Source of the DNA: Pseudoduganella buxea
GTDB lineage: Bacteria; Pseudomonadota; Gammaproteobacteria; Burkholderiales; Burkholderiaceae_D
Assembly: GCF_009720835.1 (NCBI RefSeq)
Contig: NZ_WNKZ01000013.1
Coordinates: 1-64,000, forward strand
Direction of reading: 5' to 3'
DNA: 64,000 bases
A model generated the notes under the pieces. That model had not been told where the DNA came from. It saw only the letters and a list, made by a program, of their open reading frames with translations, and ran no database searches. Shown one piece after another: positions 9,398-18,231 of this stretch (the first letter of the stretch is position 1; each line of letters begins with the position of its first letter). The translations under genes and the position numbers were made by a program.

Positions 9398-9904
9398 ATG
9401 ACTGCACAAGTTGCTTCGGTGATCGACGCCTTTGAATTCTGTCGGACCAACAGCACCCGCGAAGGCGTGACGCCCGTGGCGGAGATGGCACGGCTGGTGC
9501 GCGACTGCGCCGATGCCTCCGGTAGCATCAGCTGGCATGCCGAAGGCGGCACCAGCAAGCATGGCTTCCCGCAGATGCAGATGGCCGTGGCCGGTACCGT
9601 GCAATTGACCTGCCAGCGCTGCCTGAACCCGTTCGCGTACGAGATCGACTCCGCGACGACGCTGCTGCTGGGAGAAAGCGATGCCCACGCCGACGAGATC
9701 GAAGAGATCGTCGACGACGAGACGATCGACGTCATCGTCGGCACCCGCTCGATGAACCTGATGGACCTGATTGAAGACGAGGCCCTGCTGGCCTTGCCGC
9801 AAGCACCGAAGCACGATGTCTGCCCCGATACGGCGCTGCTCGATTCGGTCAAGGGCGAAAAGAAATCCCCGTTCGACGCCCTGCGCGAACTCAAGAAACC
9901 ATAA
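9398..9904 (+). CDS. yceD: YceD family protein (DUF177)
   Basis: 168 residues with the DUF177 signature: a CxxC pair (LTCQRCLNPF), an acidic stretch (ADEIEEIVDDETIDV), NLMDLIEDEALLALP and a final HDVCP cysteine before a basic tail. In E. coli YceD is implicated in 23S rRNA accumulation, and plant homologues act in 23S rRNA processing. It is found almost invariably immediately upstream of rpmF, as here. The 199-bp gap to rpmF carries a weak terminator-like hairpin. Confidence 0.92.
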   Translation: MTAQVASVIDAFEFCRTNSTREGVTPVAEMARLVRDCADASGSISWHAEGGTSKHGFPQMQMAVAGTVQLTCQRCLNPFAYEIDSATTLLLGESDAHADEIEEIVDDETIDVIVGTRSMNLMDLIEDEALLALPQAPKHDVCPDTALLDSVKGEKKSPFDALRELKKP

Positions 9905-9917
9905 GTTTTGCAGTACC

Positions 9918-9939
9918 CGCTTCTGCGAGGAAGCGTTTT
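9918..9939 (+). terminator. Weak terminator-like hairpin between yceD and rpmF
   Basis: A 6-bp stem CGCTTC/GAAGCG with a 6-base loop is followed by only four T residues. It may attenuate rather than end transcription, separating yceD levels from those of the ribosomal protein gene. Confidence 0.4.
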
Positions 9940-10103
9940 GAAGAACGTGCCAGGCGCGCTGCGAGTATTGGCATGTTGTAGTAGAGCAGCAGGCATTTAG
10001 CACCATGCAGTTTCGGCAAGCGATTGCCGCTGGGATACTCGATTTGCATCTATTTGCCGGTCGATTGTGTTAAAATTTTAGAACTTAAGTATTAGGAGTC
10101 ATC

Positions 10104-10286
10104 ATGGCAGTTCAGCAGAATAAAAAATCCCCATCGAAGCGCGGCATGCACCGTTCGCACGATTTCCTGGTTGCGCCAAACCTGGCCGTCGAGCCAACCA
10201 CCGGCGAAACGCACCTGCGTCACCACATCAGCCCTAACGGCTTCTACCGTGGTCGCAAAGTGCTGAAGACCAAGAACGACGAGTAA
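10104..10286 (+). CDS. rpmF: 50S ribosomal protein L32
   Basis: 60 residues beginning [20 protein letters not shown], the conserved L32 start, and ending in a basic tail. It has no cysteines, so it is the zinc-independent form. TAGGAG lies 6 bases before the ATG. A good intrinsic terminator follows (10314-10354), so only part of the transcription would continue into plsX, in line with the large excess of ribosomal protein needed over lipid enzymes. Confidence 0.97.
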   Translation: MAVQQNKKSPSKRGMHRSHDFLVAPNLAVEPTTGETHLRHHISPNGFYRGRKVLKTKNDE

Positions 10287-10313
10287 TCGACGTTTTTGTT
10301 CGGCAAAGACCCG

Positions 10314-10354
10314 AAGCGGTGCAACGCAGTGTATCTGACGTGGCACCGCTTTTT
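10314..10354 (+). terminator. Intrinsic terminator after rpmF (possible read-through to plsX)
   Basis: A stem AAGCGGTGC/GCACCGCTT (10314-10322 and 10343-10351) with a 20-base loop is followed by a T run. It sits between rpmF and plsX, which are otherwise collinear. Confidence 0.6.
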
Positions 10355-10440
10355 CGTTTCCCCCGCCGCAAAATTCTGCGCGGCGTGCAACTGAATACCG
10401 CAGGCTCTGACAACCCCGTCGGAATTGCTTCTTGCCCGCA

Positions 10441-11496
10441 ATGACAATCAAAATCTCAATCGACTGCATGGGCGGAGACCACGGCCCTTCGGTCACCATC
10501 CCCGCCGCAATTTCCTTTCTTAAACGCCAACCCGACGCCGAGCTGACACTGGTCGGCCTGGAAGACGTCATCCATGCCGGGCTGAAGAAGCTCCATGCGC
10601 AAGACCATCCCCGCGTGACGGTGCACCATGCCTCCGAGCAGGTGACGATGGACGACCCCCTCGAAGTGGCGCTGCGCCGCAAGAAGGATTCGTCGATGCG
10701 CGTGGCGATCGAACAGGTCAAGGACGGCAAGGCCCAGGCCTGCGTCTCGGCCGGCAACACGGGCGCCCTGATGGCCGTGTCGCGCTACGTATTGAAAACC
10801 ATGCCGGGCGTGGACCGGCCCGCCATCTGCACCATCATGCCGAACCAGAAGGACGGCCCGACCTACCTGATGGACCTGGGCGCGAACGTCGACTGCGAAC
10901 CGCACCACCTGCACCAGTTCGCCATCATGGGTTCCGTGCTGGTGCATGCGATGGAAGGCATCGCCAGGCCCACGATCGGCCTGCTCAATGTGGGCACCGA
11001 GGACATCAAGGGCAACGAAGTGGTCAAGGCCACGTCGCAGCTGCTGCGCGAGGACCATGAGCGGGGCAAGCTGAACTTCCACGGCAATGTGGAGGGCAAC
11101 GACATCTTCAAGGGCACCACCGACGTCGTCATCTGCGACGGCTTCACGGGCAACGTGATGCTCAAGGCCATCGAAGGCCTGGCGCGCTATTTCAAGATGG
11201 TGCTGACGGCCGAATTCAAGCGCGGCCCGCTGACGATGCTCGGTGCGCTGATCGCGAAAAGCGCACTGACGCGCATCGGCAGGCGCCTCAATCCTTCGCG
11301 CTACAACGGCGCCAGCCTGCTGGGCCTGCGCGGCCTCGTGTTCAAGAGCCATGGCGGCGCCGATGCCGAAGCTTTCGAGTGGGCCATCCGGAGGGCGTAT
11401 GATGCTGCCAAAAACGACGTGCAACAGCAGCTGGCGGACATGATCGCCGAGCTGATGCCGCGCGAACCACAACCGAACGCAACGAATATCGGATGA
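10441..11496 (+). CDS. plsX: Phosphate acyltransferase PlsX
   Basis: 351 residues. PlsX converts acyl-ACP to acyl-phosphate, the acyl donor for glycerolipid synthesis, and is a peripheral membrane enzyme. Motifs: [19 protein letters not shown] at the N-terminus, [31 protein letters not shown] and [13 protein letters not shown]. The start is the ATG at 10441; a TTG three codons upstream is in frame but less likely. fabH begins 6 bp after its stop. Confidence 0.97.
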   Translation: MTIKISIDCMGGDHGPSVTIPAAISFLKRQPDAELTLVGLEDVIHAGLKKLHAQDHPRVTVHHASEQVTMDDPLEVALRRKKDSSMRVAIEQVKDGKAQACVSAGNTGALMAVSRYVLKTMPGVDRPAICTIMPNQKDGPTYLMDLGANVDCEPHHLHQFAIMGSVLVHAMEGIARPTIGLLNVGTEDIKGNEVVKATSQLLREDHERGKLNFHGNVEGNDIFKGTTDVVICDGFTGNVMLKAIEGLARYFKMVLTAEFKRGPLTMLGALIAKSALTRIGRRLNPSRYNGASLLGLRGLVFKSHGGADAEAFEWAIRRAYDAAKNDVQQQLADMIAELMPREPQPNATNIG

Positions 11497-11502
11497 GACT
11501 GC

Positions 11503-12489
11503 ATGACTTTGTACAGCAAAATTATCGGTACCGGCAGCTACCTGCCTGAGCGGCGGGTCACCAACGCCGACCTGACGGCCCAACTGGCGGCCAAGGGCAT
11601 CGAAACGTCGGACGAGTGGATCTCGTCCCGCAGCGGCATCACGGCACGCCATTACGCGGCGCCGGAACAGGTGTCGTCCGACCTGGGCGTGCAGGCGGCC
11701 CGGCGGGCCCTGGAAATGGCCGGCCTCGCGCCGAACGATATCGACCTGATCATCGTCGCCAGCTCGACGCCGGATTTCCTCGGCAGCTTCCCCAGCACGG
11801 CCTGCATCGTCCAGCGCAAGCTGGGCATGACCAACACGAGCGCCGCCGTCGACGTCCAGGCCGTCTGCAGCGGCTTCGTGTATGCCGTCGCCTCGGCCGA
11901 CAGCTTCATCAAGTCCGGCATGCACAAGAACGTGCTCGTGATCGGCACCGAAGTATTCTCGCGCATCCTCAATTTCGAGGACCGCACCACCTGCGTGCTG
12001 TTCGGCGACGGCGCCGGCGCCATCGTCATGACGGCGGCCCGGGAGCCGGGCATCCTGGCCTGCAAGCTGCACGCCGACGGCCGCCATGCGGACATCCTGT
12101 CCGTGCCGGGGAACGTGGCCGGTGGTGCCGTGGCCGGCAGCGCCTTCCTGTACATGGACGGCCAGGCCGTGTTCAAGCTGGCCGTCACCGTGCTGGAGCA
12201 GGTGGCCAACGAAGCGCTGGACAAGGCCGGCATGACGCCGGACCAGATCGACTGGCTGATCCCGCACCAGGCCAATATCCGCATCATGAAGGGCACGGCC
12301 AAGAAGCTGGGCCTGCCGCTGGAAAAGATGGTCGTCACCGTCGACCAGCACGGCAACACGTCGGCCGCGTCGATTCCCCTGGCGCTGGACGTCGCCGTGC
12401 GCGACGGCCGCGTCAAGCCGGGCGACGTCGTCATGATGGAAGGTGTCGGTGGCGGGTTCACCTGGGGCGCTGTGCTGGCGCGTATGTAA
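11503..12489 (+). CDS. fabH: 3-oxoacyl-ACP synthase III (KAS III)
   Basis: 328 residues. FabH condenses acetyl-CoA with malonyl-ACP to start fatty-acid elongation. The catalytic triad is visible: Cys122 in [11 protein letters not shown], His in DWLIPHQAN and Asn in QHGNTSAAS. The C-terminal [10 protein letters not shown] motif is intact. It lies 6 bp after plsX in the standard order. Confidence 0.97.
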   Translation: MTLYSKIIGTGSYLPERRVTNADLTAQLAAKGIETSDEWISSRSGITARHYAAPEQVSSDLGVQAARRALEMAGLAPNDIDLIIVASSTPDFLGSFPSTACIVQRKLGMTNTSAAVDVQAVCSGFVYAVASADSFIKSGMHKNVLVIGTEVFSRILNFEDRTTCVLFGDGAGAIVMTAAREPGILACKLHADGRHADILSVPGNVAGGAVAGSAFLYMDGQAVFKLAVTVLEQVANEALDKAGMTPDQIDWLIPHQANIRIMKGTAKKLGLPLEKMVVTVDQHGNTSAASIPLALDVAVRDGRVKPGDVVMMEGVGGGFTWGAVLARM

Positions 12490-12542
12490 TTGACGACAGC
12501 CATGAACACACGTCTTGCTGCCGCTCAGAAGTGCGCACGGAG

Positions 12543-12572
12543 TTAGGTTCGATCGTAACGAAGGTGTACAAT
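12543..12572 (+). promoter_or_regulatory. Candidate internal promoter ahead of fabD
   Basis: TTAGGT, an 18-bp spacer and TACAAT (12567-12572) lie in the 197-bp gap between fabH and fabD. The -10 is good and the -35 weak, so the call is tentative. Confidence 0.3.
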
Positions 12573-12686
12573 GCGCGCCGTTTTAGAATTAGTGTTCTAC
12601 AAGCCAGCCTGAGCCGTGCCGGCGCCGGCGCGGTAGTCTTGCGGCGGCTGCAAGGCCGTGTTGGCTAACCAATAACGAGAACGAAG

Positions 12687-13628
12687 ATGAGCAAATTTGC
12701 ATTTGTATTTCCCGGCCAGGGTTCCCAGGCCGTCGCCATGCTGGAAGGCTTTGCCGGCAACCCGGTGGTGGCGCAGACGGTCGCCGAGGCGTCCGACGCG
12801 CTGCAGTTCGACCTGGGCAAGCTGATTGCCGAAGGTCCGAAGGAAGACCTGGACCTGACCACCAACACGCAGCCGGCCATGCTGACGGCCGCCGTGGCCG
12901 TGTACCGCGCGTGGATCGCCGCGGGCGGCCCCGTTCCGTCCGTCGTTGCCGGCCACAGCCTCGGTGAATACTCGGCCCTGGTGGCCGCCGGCGTGATTCC
13001 GTTCAAGGATGCCGTGCCGCTGGTGCGCTTCCGCGCCCAGGCCATGCAGGAAGCCGTGCCGGTAGGGCAGGGCACGATGGCCGTCGTGCTGGGCCTGTCC
13101 GACGAGGACGTGCGCGCCGCCTGCGCCGAAGCGCAGGCCGCCGCGCCGGGAGAGGTGGTCGAGGCCGTCAACTTCAACGCGCCGGCCCAGGTCGTCATCG
13201 CCGGCCACACGGCCGCCGTCGACAAGGCCTGCGAGATCGCCAAGGCCAAGGGCGCCAAGCGTGCCATGAAACTGCCCGTGTCGGCGCCGTTCCATTCCTC
13301 GCTGCTGAAACCTGCGTCGGACCGCCTGCGCGACTACATGGCGAACCTGCATTTCAATGCGCCCCAGATCGACCTGATCAACAACGTCGACGTGGCCGTG
13401 CTGCGCGACCGGGCCAGCATCAAGGATGCGCTGGTGCGCCAGGCCGCCAGCCCCGTGCGCTGGGTCGAGACGATGCAGCAGGTGGCCGCCCAGGGCATCA
13501 CGCAGGTGATCGAATGCGGTCCCGGCAAGGTGCTGATGGGCCTGGCCAAGCGCATCGACGCGAACCTGGCGGGCGACGCCATCGTCGACCAGGCCTCGCT
13601 GGAACGCGTACTGGCCACGCTGCAGTAA
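12687..13628 (+). CDS. fabD: Malonyl-CoA:ACP transacylase
   Basis: 313 residues. FabD loads malonyl groups onto ACP. It has FVFPGQGSQ at the N-terminus, the nucleophile Ser91 in GHSLGEYSAL, and the catalytic His in LPVSAPFHSSLL. The C-terminal IECGPGKVLMGL is also typical. It lies between fabH and fabG, with a 54-bp gap to the latter. Confidence 0.97.
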   Translation: MSKFAFVFPGQGSQAVAMLEGFAGNPVVAQTVAEASDALQFDLGKLIAEGPKEDLDLTTNTQPAMLTAAVAVYRAWIAAGGPVPSVVAGHSLGEYSALVAAGVIPFKDAVPLVRFRAQAMQEAVPVGQGTMAVVLGLSDEDVRAACAEAQAAAPGEVVEAVNFNAPAQVVIAGHTAAVDKACEIAKAKGAKRAMKLPVSAPFHSSLLKPASDRLRDYMANLHFNAPQIDLINNVDVAVLRDRASIKDALVRQAASPVRWVETMQQVAAQGITQVIECGPGKVLMGLAKRIDANLAGDAIVDQASLERVLATLQ

Positions 13629-13682
13629 ACTGCGCGATCCGAACCTGCACGATCGCATACTCCACATAGAAGGGATGCTCCA

Positions 13683-14429
13683 ATGAATCTGTCCAATCAA
13701 GTTGCCCTCGTCACGGGCGCCTCGCGCGGTATCGGCAAGGCCATCGCCCAGGAACTGGCGCGCCAGGGTGCCCGCGTGGTCGGCACCGCCACCACCGAAT
13801 CGGGCGCCGAGGCCATTTCCGCCTATCTGGCCGAGATCGGTCCCGAAGCCGGCAAGGGCATCGTGCTGAACGTCACCGATGCCGAGCGCTGCGCCGCCGT
13901 CATCGACGAAGTGGGCAAGGCCTTCGGCGCCATCGGCATCCTCGTCAACAACGCCGGCATCACGGCCGACCAGCTGGCCATGCGCATGAAGGACGAGGAG
14001 TGGGACAAGGTCATCCTGACCAACCTGACCGCCGTCGGCCGCCTGTCGCGCGCCGTCCTGCGCGGCATGATGAAGGCCAAGGCCGGGCGTATCATCAACA
14101 TCACGTCCGTCGTGGCCTCGTCCGGCAATCCGGGCCAGATGAACTACGCGGCGGCCAAGGCCGGCGTCGAAGGCATGAGCCGCGCACTGGCACGCGAGAT
14201 CGGCAGCCGCAATATCACCGTCAACTGCATCGCGCCCGGTTTCATCGACACCGACATGACCAAGGCGCTGGGCGAAGAGCAGCATGCGGCGCTGCTGACG
14301 CAGATTCCGCTGGGCCGCCTGGGCAAGCCGGAAGATATTGCCGCGGCCTGCGCCTTCCTCGCATCGCCGCAGGCGGCCTACATCACGGGCACCACCCTGC
14401 ACGTGAACGGCGGGATGTACATGGGGTAA
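13683..14429 (+). CDS. fabG: 3-oxoacyl-ACP reductase
   Basis: A 248-residue short-chain dehydrogenase. FabG reduces 3-oxoacyl-ACP with NADPH. The Rossmann motif TGASRGIG, NNAGIT, the catalytic Ser in ITSVVASSG and the YAAAK active site are all present, and the protein ends GTTLHVNGGMYMG as FabG proteins do. The 164-bp gap to acpP probably contains an acpP promoter. Confidence 0.97.
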   Translation: MNLSNQVALVTGASRGIGKAIAQELARQGARVVGTATTESGAEAISAYLAEIGPEAGKGIVLNVTDAERCAAVIDEVGKAFGAIGILVNNAGITADQLAMRMKDEEWDKVILTNLTAVGRLSRAVLRGMMKAKAGRIINITSVVASSGNPGQMNYAAAKAGVEGMSRALAREIGSRNITVNCIAPGFIDTDMTKALGEEQHAALLTQIPLGRLGKPEDIAAACAFLASPQAAYITGTTLHVNGGMYMG

Positions 14430-14527
14430 AGAACGAATAAGGAATGGCGGGGTGCACACGGTGTTTTAGCCGCATGTTCCCGTCTTTTACTAGTGATTTC
14501 GGTTAAGCTGAGTTCAGAAGCCGAAAT

Positions 14528-14557
14528 TAGTTTTTCAGCGCGCAAACCTGATAAAAT
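14528..14557 (+). promoter_or_regulatory. Candidate acpP promoter
   Basis: A good -10 (TAAAAT, 14552-14557) lies about 36 bp before acpP. The -35 is poor (TAGTTT at an 18-bp spacing). A dedicated promoter would fit the high ACP demand, but the sequence match alone is weak. Confidence 0.3.
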
Positions 14558-14593
14558 GCGCGCTTTCCGTAACATACATAATGGAGCCATAAC

Positions 14594-14833
14594 ATGTCCG
14601 ATATCGAACAACGCGTAAAGAAGATCGTCGCTGAACAACTGGGCGTCGCCGAAGCAGACATCAAGAACGAATCGTCCTTCGTCGATGACCTGGGCGCCGA
14701 TTCCCTCGACACCGTTGAGCTGGTAATGGCACTGGAAGACGAGTTCGAAATGGAAATCCCTGACGAACAAGCTGAAAAGATCACCACCGTTCAGCAGGCC
14801 ATCGACTACGCAACGAACCACGTCAAGGCCTAA
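14594..14833 (+). CDS. acpP: Acyl carrier protein
   Basis: 79 acidic residues. ACP carries growing acyl chains on a 4'-phosphopantetheine attached to Ser37 in the [12 protein letters not shown] motif. The phosphopantetheinyl transferase AcpS that makes the holo form is encoded in this same window (27160-27558). TGGAG precedes the ATG. Confidence 0.98.
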   Translation: MSDIEQRVKKIVAEQLGVAEADIKNESSFVDDLGADSLDTVELVMALEDEFEMEIPDEQAEKITTVQQAIDYATNHVKA

Positions 14834-14870
14834 GCTTTACGCTGCACCCGATCGACTCCAGGAGAATCGC

Positions 14871-16115
14871 TTGAGTTCCAAAAACCGTCGTGTGGTGGTT
14901 ACCGGCCTCGGTTGCGTGTCCCCGATCGGCAATACGATTGCCGAAGCGTGGAGCGCAGTTACCGAGGGTAAGTCCGGTATCGCCAACATCACCAAGTTTG
15001 ATGCCAGTGCGTTCTCGACCCGCTTTGCCGGCGAGGTCAAGAACTTCAACGTCGAGCAGTACCTCGACGCCAAGGAAGCCCGCCATATGGATACCTTCAT
15101 CCATTACGGCATGGCTGCGGGCATCCAGGCGATCCAGGATTCCGGTCTGGTCGTCACCGAAGAGAACGCCGACCGCATCGGCGTGATCATCGGTTCGGGC
15201 ATCGGCGGCCTGCCGATGATCGAACAACAGAAGGAAGATTACGACAAGCGCGGTCCGCGCCGTATTTCCCCGTTCTTCGTGCCGGCGTCGATCATCAACA
15301 TGATCTCCGGTAACCTGTCGATCAAATACGGCATGCGTGGTCCGAACCTGGCCATCGTCACCGCCTGCACGACCGGGCTGCACAGCATCGGTGCGGCGGC
15401 CCGCCTGATCGAATACGGCGATGCCGACGCCATGGTCGCCGGCGGTGCCGAATCGACCGTGTCGCCGCTGGGCCTGGGCGGCTTCGCCACGGCGCGGGCG
15501 CTGTCCTCGCGCAACGACGATCCGGCTACCGCGTCCCGTCCATGGGATACGGACCGCGACGGCTTCGTGCTGGGCGAGGGCGCCGGCGTCATGGTGCTGG
15601 AAGAATACGAGCATGCGAAGGCGCGCGGCGCCAAGATCTACGCCGAGCTGCACGGCTTCGGCATGAGCGCGGATGCCTACCACATGACGTCGCCGCTGGA
15701 AGACGGCAGCGGCGGCAGCAAGTCGGCCATCGCGGCGTTGAAGAACGCCGGCATCAACCCGGACCAGGTGCAGTACGTCAATGCCCACGGCACCTCGACG
15801 CCGCAGGGCGACGTGGCCGAAGTGACGGGCATCAAGCGCACCTTCGGCGAGCACGCGAAGAACATGGTGGTCAGCTCGACCAAGTCGATGACCGGTCACC
15901 TGCTGGGTGGCGCGGGCGGCCTGGAAGCCGTGTTCACCGTGCTGGCGATCCACCACCAGGTGGCGCCGCCCACCATCAACCTGTTCAACCAGGACCCGGC
16001 ATGCGACCTGGACTTCTGCGCCAATGTCGCCCGTCCGATGGCGATCCAGTATGCCGTCAAGAATTCGTTCGGCTTCGGCGGAACGAACGGCAGCCTCGTG
16101 TTCGGCAAAATTTAA
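14871..16115 (+). CDS. fabF: 3-oxoacyl-ACP synthase II (KAS II)
   Basis: 414 residues. FabF elongates acyl-ACP by condensation with malonyl-ACP. Catalytic Cys166 lies in [12 protein letters not shown]; the two histidines are in [11 protein letters not shown] and [11 protein letters not shown]; the C-terminal [14 protein letters not shown] is typical. The gene begins with a TTG codon, with AGGAG positioned 7 bases upstream and no in-frame ATG giving a plausible length. It is the last gene of the fab run. Confidence 0.96.
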   Translation: MSSKNRRVVVTGLGCVSPIGNTIAEAWSAVTEGKSGIANITKFDASAFSTRFAGEVKNFNVEQYLDAKEARHMDTFIHYGMAAGIQAIQDSGLVVTEENADRIGVIIGSGIGGLPMIEQQKEDYDKRGPRRISPFFVPASIINMISGNLSIKYGMRGPNLAIVTACTTGLHSIGAAARLIEYGDADAMVAGGAESTVSPLGLGGFATARALSSRNDDPATASRPWDTDRDGFVLGEGAGVMVLEEYEHAKARGAKIYAELHGFGMSADAYHMTSPLEDGSGGSKSAIAALKNAGINPDQVQYVNAHGTSTPQGDVAEVTGIKRTFGEHAKNMVVSSTKSMTGHLLGGAGGLEAVFTVLAIHHQVAPPTINLFNQDPACDLDFCANVARPMAIQYAVKNSFGFGGTNGSLVFGKI

Positions 16116-16405
16116 TGTAAAGTTTGTTGAACTTCTTCGGCCTGCTCCGGTCTCACCGGAGTGAGCGCTGAGAGGTTGCGGTGATATCGGGGCGCGGCAG
16201 CAATGTCGCGCCTTTCTGCTTTTGGCCCGGAGCATGTCCGCCCAGGCCGTCAACCCAGGTCATCCTTCCCGTCGCCGGCACGGCACCGCCCCGTCATCGG
16301 CGCGCCCGTGTCCCATGCACGCCCGGCAGCCGCCGGCGCTCCCCGTTGCCCGTCCCGTTGCGTGCTTCATTGCGTGTGCCATTGCGTCGTCGATCCGGGG
16401 AAATC
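16116..16405. other. Gap between fabF and the YgfX-like gene
   Basis: These 290 bases contain a perfect inverted repeat CTCCGGT-CTC-ACCGGAG (16145-16161) 30 bp after fabF, but no T run follows, so it is not a clear intrinsic terminator. I see no supported gene. An upstream in-frame extension of the next gene into this region is arginine-proline rich and looks non-coding. Confidence 0.4.
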
Positions 16406-16834
16406 ATGTCCATTGCCGTGTCCGCGTTGATCCGTCCCTCGCCGGCGCTGCGCAGGCTGCACGCGCTCGCCTGCGGCGCCGCGCTGCTGGCCGGCGCCGT
16501 GCTGGAAGGGCCCGTCCTGCAGGCTTTTGTGCTGTCCGGGGCAGCGTGGGCGGCATGCCGGCCACGGTGCCAAGTCAAGCCGGCGCGCATTGATATTTCG
16601 GGTGTCGGCCAGGTCAGGCTGGCGGTATACCGGAAGGAAGAGGTCGCACAGCAGTGGGCGGGGCAGGTGGTGCGGCTGATGCCCGGGTCGACATTGTGGC
16701 CCGGCCTGTTGCTGTTGCGGCTGCGGCCCGAGGCGGGCCCGGCGTGCTGGCTGGCAGTGCTGCCGGACAGCGTCGCGCCGGACGAGCGAAGACGGCTGGC
16801 ACTGGCGCTGCGTGCGGTCGCGGCCCGGGCCTAG
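16406..16834 (+). CDS. YgfX-like membrane protein
   Basis: 142 residues. A hydrophobic hairpin near residues 20-50 (LACGAALLAGAVLEGPVLQAFVLSGAAW) is followed by a soluble beta-type domain containing WPGLLLLRLRPEAG and a C-terminal DERRRLALALRAVA helix. This matches the small YgfX/CptA family, commonly encoded just upstream of rpoE in betaproteobacteria. In E. coli the family member is linked to cell-division/cytoskeletal inhibition, but its role next to rpoE is not established. The start is the ATG at 16406. Confidence 0.6.
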   Translation: MSIAVSALIRPSPALRRLHALACGAALLAGAVLEGPVLQAFVLSGAAWAACRPRCQVKPARIDISGVGQVRLAVYRKEEVAQQWAGQVVRLMPGSTLWPGLLLLRLRPEAGPACWLAVLPDSVAPDERRRLALALRAVAARA

Positions 16835-16963
16835 CCTGCGGCACCGCGGCAAGCGGGTGCAAGCAAGCGACGAAAAAAATCCGCGAAACCCCTGAACCAA
16901 TTGCAGCAGGCTAACTCTATAGCTTAGGAGTGCCCGTTCTGCAGGCCACCGAGGGCAGATGGT

Positions 16964-17566
16964 GTGACAACAGACCGTGAGAGCGATCAGCTGCTGGTCG
17001 AACGAGTCCAGGCAGGCGAGCGGCAGGCATTCGACTTGCTCGTATCGAAGTATCAGCGCAGGCTGATGCGATTGGTGTCGCGCATCGTGCATGACTCGGC
17101 CGAAGCGGAAGACGTGGTGCAGGAAAGCTTTATCAAGGCCTTCCGCGCGCTGCGCTTCTTCCGCGGCGACTCCGCGTTCTACACATGGCTGTACCGGATC
17201 GGCATCAACACGGCCAAGAACTACCTGGTGACGCAGCGGCGCCGCGCGCCCACGTCCACCGATACCGATGCCGAGGGAGCCGAAGCCTACGACGAAGGGG
17301 AGGGGCTCAGGGATATCAACACGCCCGAGTCCATGTTGGCGAGCAAGCAGATCGCGGAAACGGTGAACGCCGCCATGGAGGCCTTGCCGGCCGACCTGCG
17401 CACGGCCATCATCCTGCGCGAGATCGAGGGACTGAGCTACGAAGAGATTTCCGACATCATGACCTGTCCCATCGGCACCGTGCGCAGTCGCATTTTCCGG
17501 GCCCGCGAAGTGATCGCGGACAAGCTGCGGCCGCTGCTCGATGCACCGATTGACAAGCGCTGGTAA
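16964..17566 (+). CDS. rpoE: RNA polymerase sigma factor RpoE (ECF sigma-E)
   Basis: A 200-residue group 4 sigma factor for envelope stress. Region 2 (FDLLVSKYQRRLMRLVSRIV, DAEDVVQESF-like sequence EAEDVVQESFIKAF, FYTWLYRIGINTAKNYL) and region 4 (MEALPADLRTAIILREIEG, LSYEEISDIMTCPIGTVRSR) are both complete. The start is GTG at 16964, with GAGGG upstream. The putative anti-sigma RseA follows 57 bp later and the DegP protease is next, matching the sigma-E regulon core. Confidence 0.95.
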   Translation: MTTDRESDQLLVERVQAGERQAFDLLVSKYQRRLMRLVSRIVHDSAEAEDVVQESFIKAFRALRFFRGDSAFYTWLYRIGINTAKNYLVTQRRRAPTSTDTDAEGAEAYDEGEGLRDINTPESMLASKQIAETVNAAMEALPADLRTAIILREIEGLSYEEISDIMTCPIGTVRSRIFRAREVIADKLRPLLDAPIDKRW

Positions 17567-17623
17567 GCGTTCAACACTGACGGTTCGGTGCCTGTAATTC
17601 CTGATTAACACTTGGCGGCAACC

Positions 17624-17896
17624 ATGAAAACTTCGACCCGGCTGCAGGAGAATATTTCAGCAATGGTGGATGGCGAACTGCCGGCCTGCGACGTCGAGCT
17701 GACGATGGCCGCCATGGCCGACCCGGACGGCCAGGCCCGATGGCGCACCTACCAGCTGATCGGCGAAATCCTGCGCGCCGATGCCGCCGCCGCCGAGCCC
17801 GGGCCCGACTTCGCCAGCCGGCTGGCTGCCCGGCTGGCTTCCCGCCTCGCGCTGGAAGAGCTGCCTGTCCGCGGGCAGGAGGGCGTGAAGGCCTGA
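17624..17896 (+). CDS. rseA: Short RseA-type anti-sigma factor lacking a membrane anchor
   Basis: 90 residues with the RseA N-terminal sigma-binding domain: LQENISAMVDGEL, then MADPDGQARWRTYQLIGEILRAD and FASRLAARLASRL. E. coli RseA is about 216 residues and has a transmembrane helix and a periplasmic domain. This protein stops after the cytoplasmic part, with no hydrophobic segment. No continuation is visible in other frames of the following 335 bp, so it does not look like a simple frameshift. rseB is also absent. How envelope stress would release sigma-E is therefore unclear. An in-frame TTG at 17612 is an alternative start. Confidence 0.75.
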   Translation: MKTSTRLQENISAMVDGELPACDVELTMAAMADPDGQARWRTYQLIGEILRADAAAAEPGPDFASRLAARLASRLALEELPVRGQEGVKA

Positions 17897-17990
17897 AGGT
17901 CTTTTTCCGCCGCGCAGGCTGGCGATTCGGGATTGGGATTCTGCCGTGTCAACGGTTCACCCAAAACCACGAGGCGGGGTCGGACCGGAG

Positions 17991-18019
17991 CAGACCCGGG
18001 GCCTGTCCCGGCGGGTCTG
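17991..18019. repeat. GC-rich inverted repeat CAGACCC...GGGTCTG
   Basis: 7-bp perfect arms (17991-17997 and 18013-18019) around a 15-base loop, within a wider run of related GGTC/GACC words. The motif resembles the GGGGTCAGACCCC cores seen in the recO leader of this window. Confidence 0.55.
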
Positions 18020-18086
18020 AACCCTGCCTCTCGGTCCGGTCTGAAGCGTTGTCCAGCCGCGGCAACAAATTGCAACAAACAAAACG

Positions 18087-18097
18087 CCCCCCCCCCC
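18087..18097 (+). repeat. Homopolymeric C11 tract upstream of degP
   Basis: Eleven consecutive C residues in the degP upstream region, about 135 bp before its ATG. Tracts of this length are prone to slippage; an effect on degP expression is speculation. Confidence 0.9.
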
Positions 18098-18231
18098 GCA
18101 CATCTTGCCCCTTGAAATTCTCCGTAGCCTGCAACATCTTGTGCGAGCTGCAACGCGCGTTTTCGCTTACCATAATGCAAAGGCGCGCGTCTTGCCCAGG
18201 ATCGAACCAACCATAAAAAGATATTATTCCC

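Larger units (their letters stand above)
17897..18231. other. Intergenic region between rseA and degP with palindromes and a poly-C tract
   Basis: No gene is supported in these 335 bp. They contain GC-rich inverted repeats built on GGGTCTG/CAGACCC (17991-18019) and related GGACCGG/GGTCCGG blocks, and an 11-base C homopolymer (18087-18097). A possible -10 (CATAAT, 18171-18176) lies 56 bp before degP. Where a full-length rseA end and rseB would be expected, only this non-coding DNA is found. Confidence 0.5.

Noticed and set aside
16181-16405. Longer N-terminus of the YgfX-like protein
   Set aside because: It is Arg/Pro rich and lacks similarity to the family; the ATG at 16406 gives the expected size.
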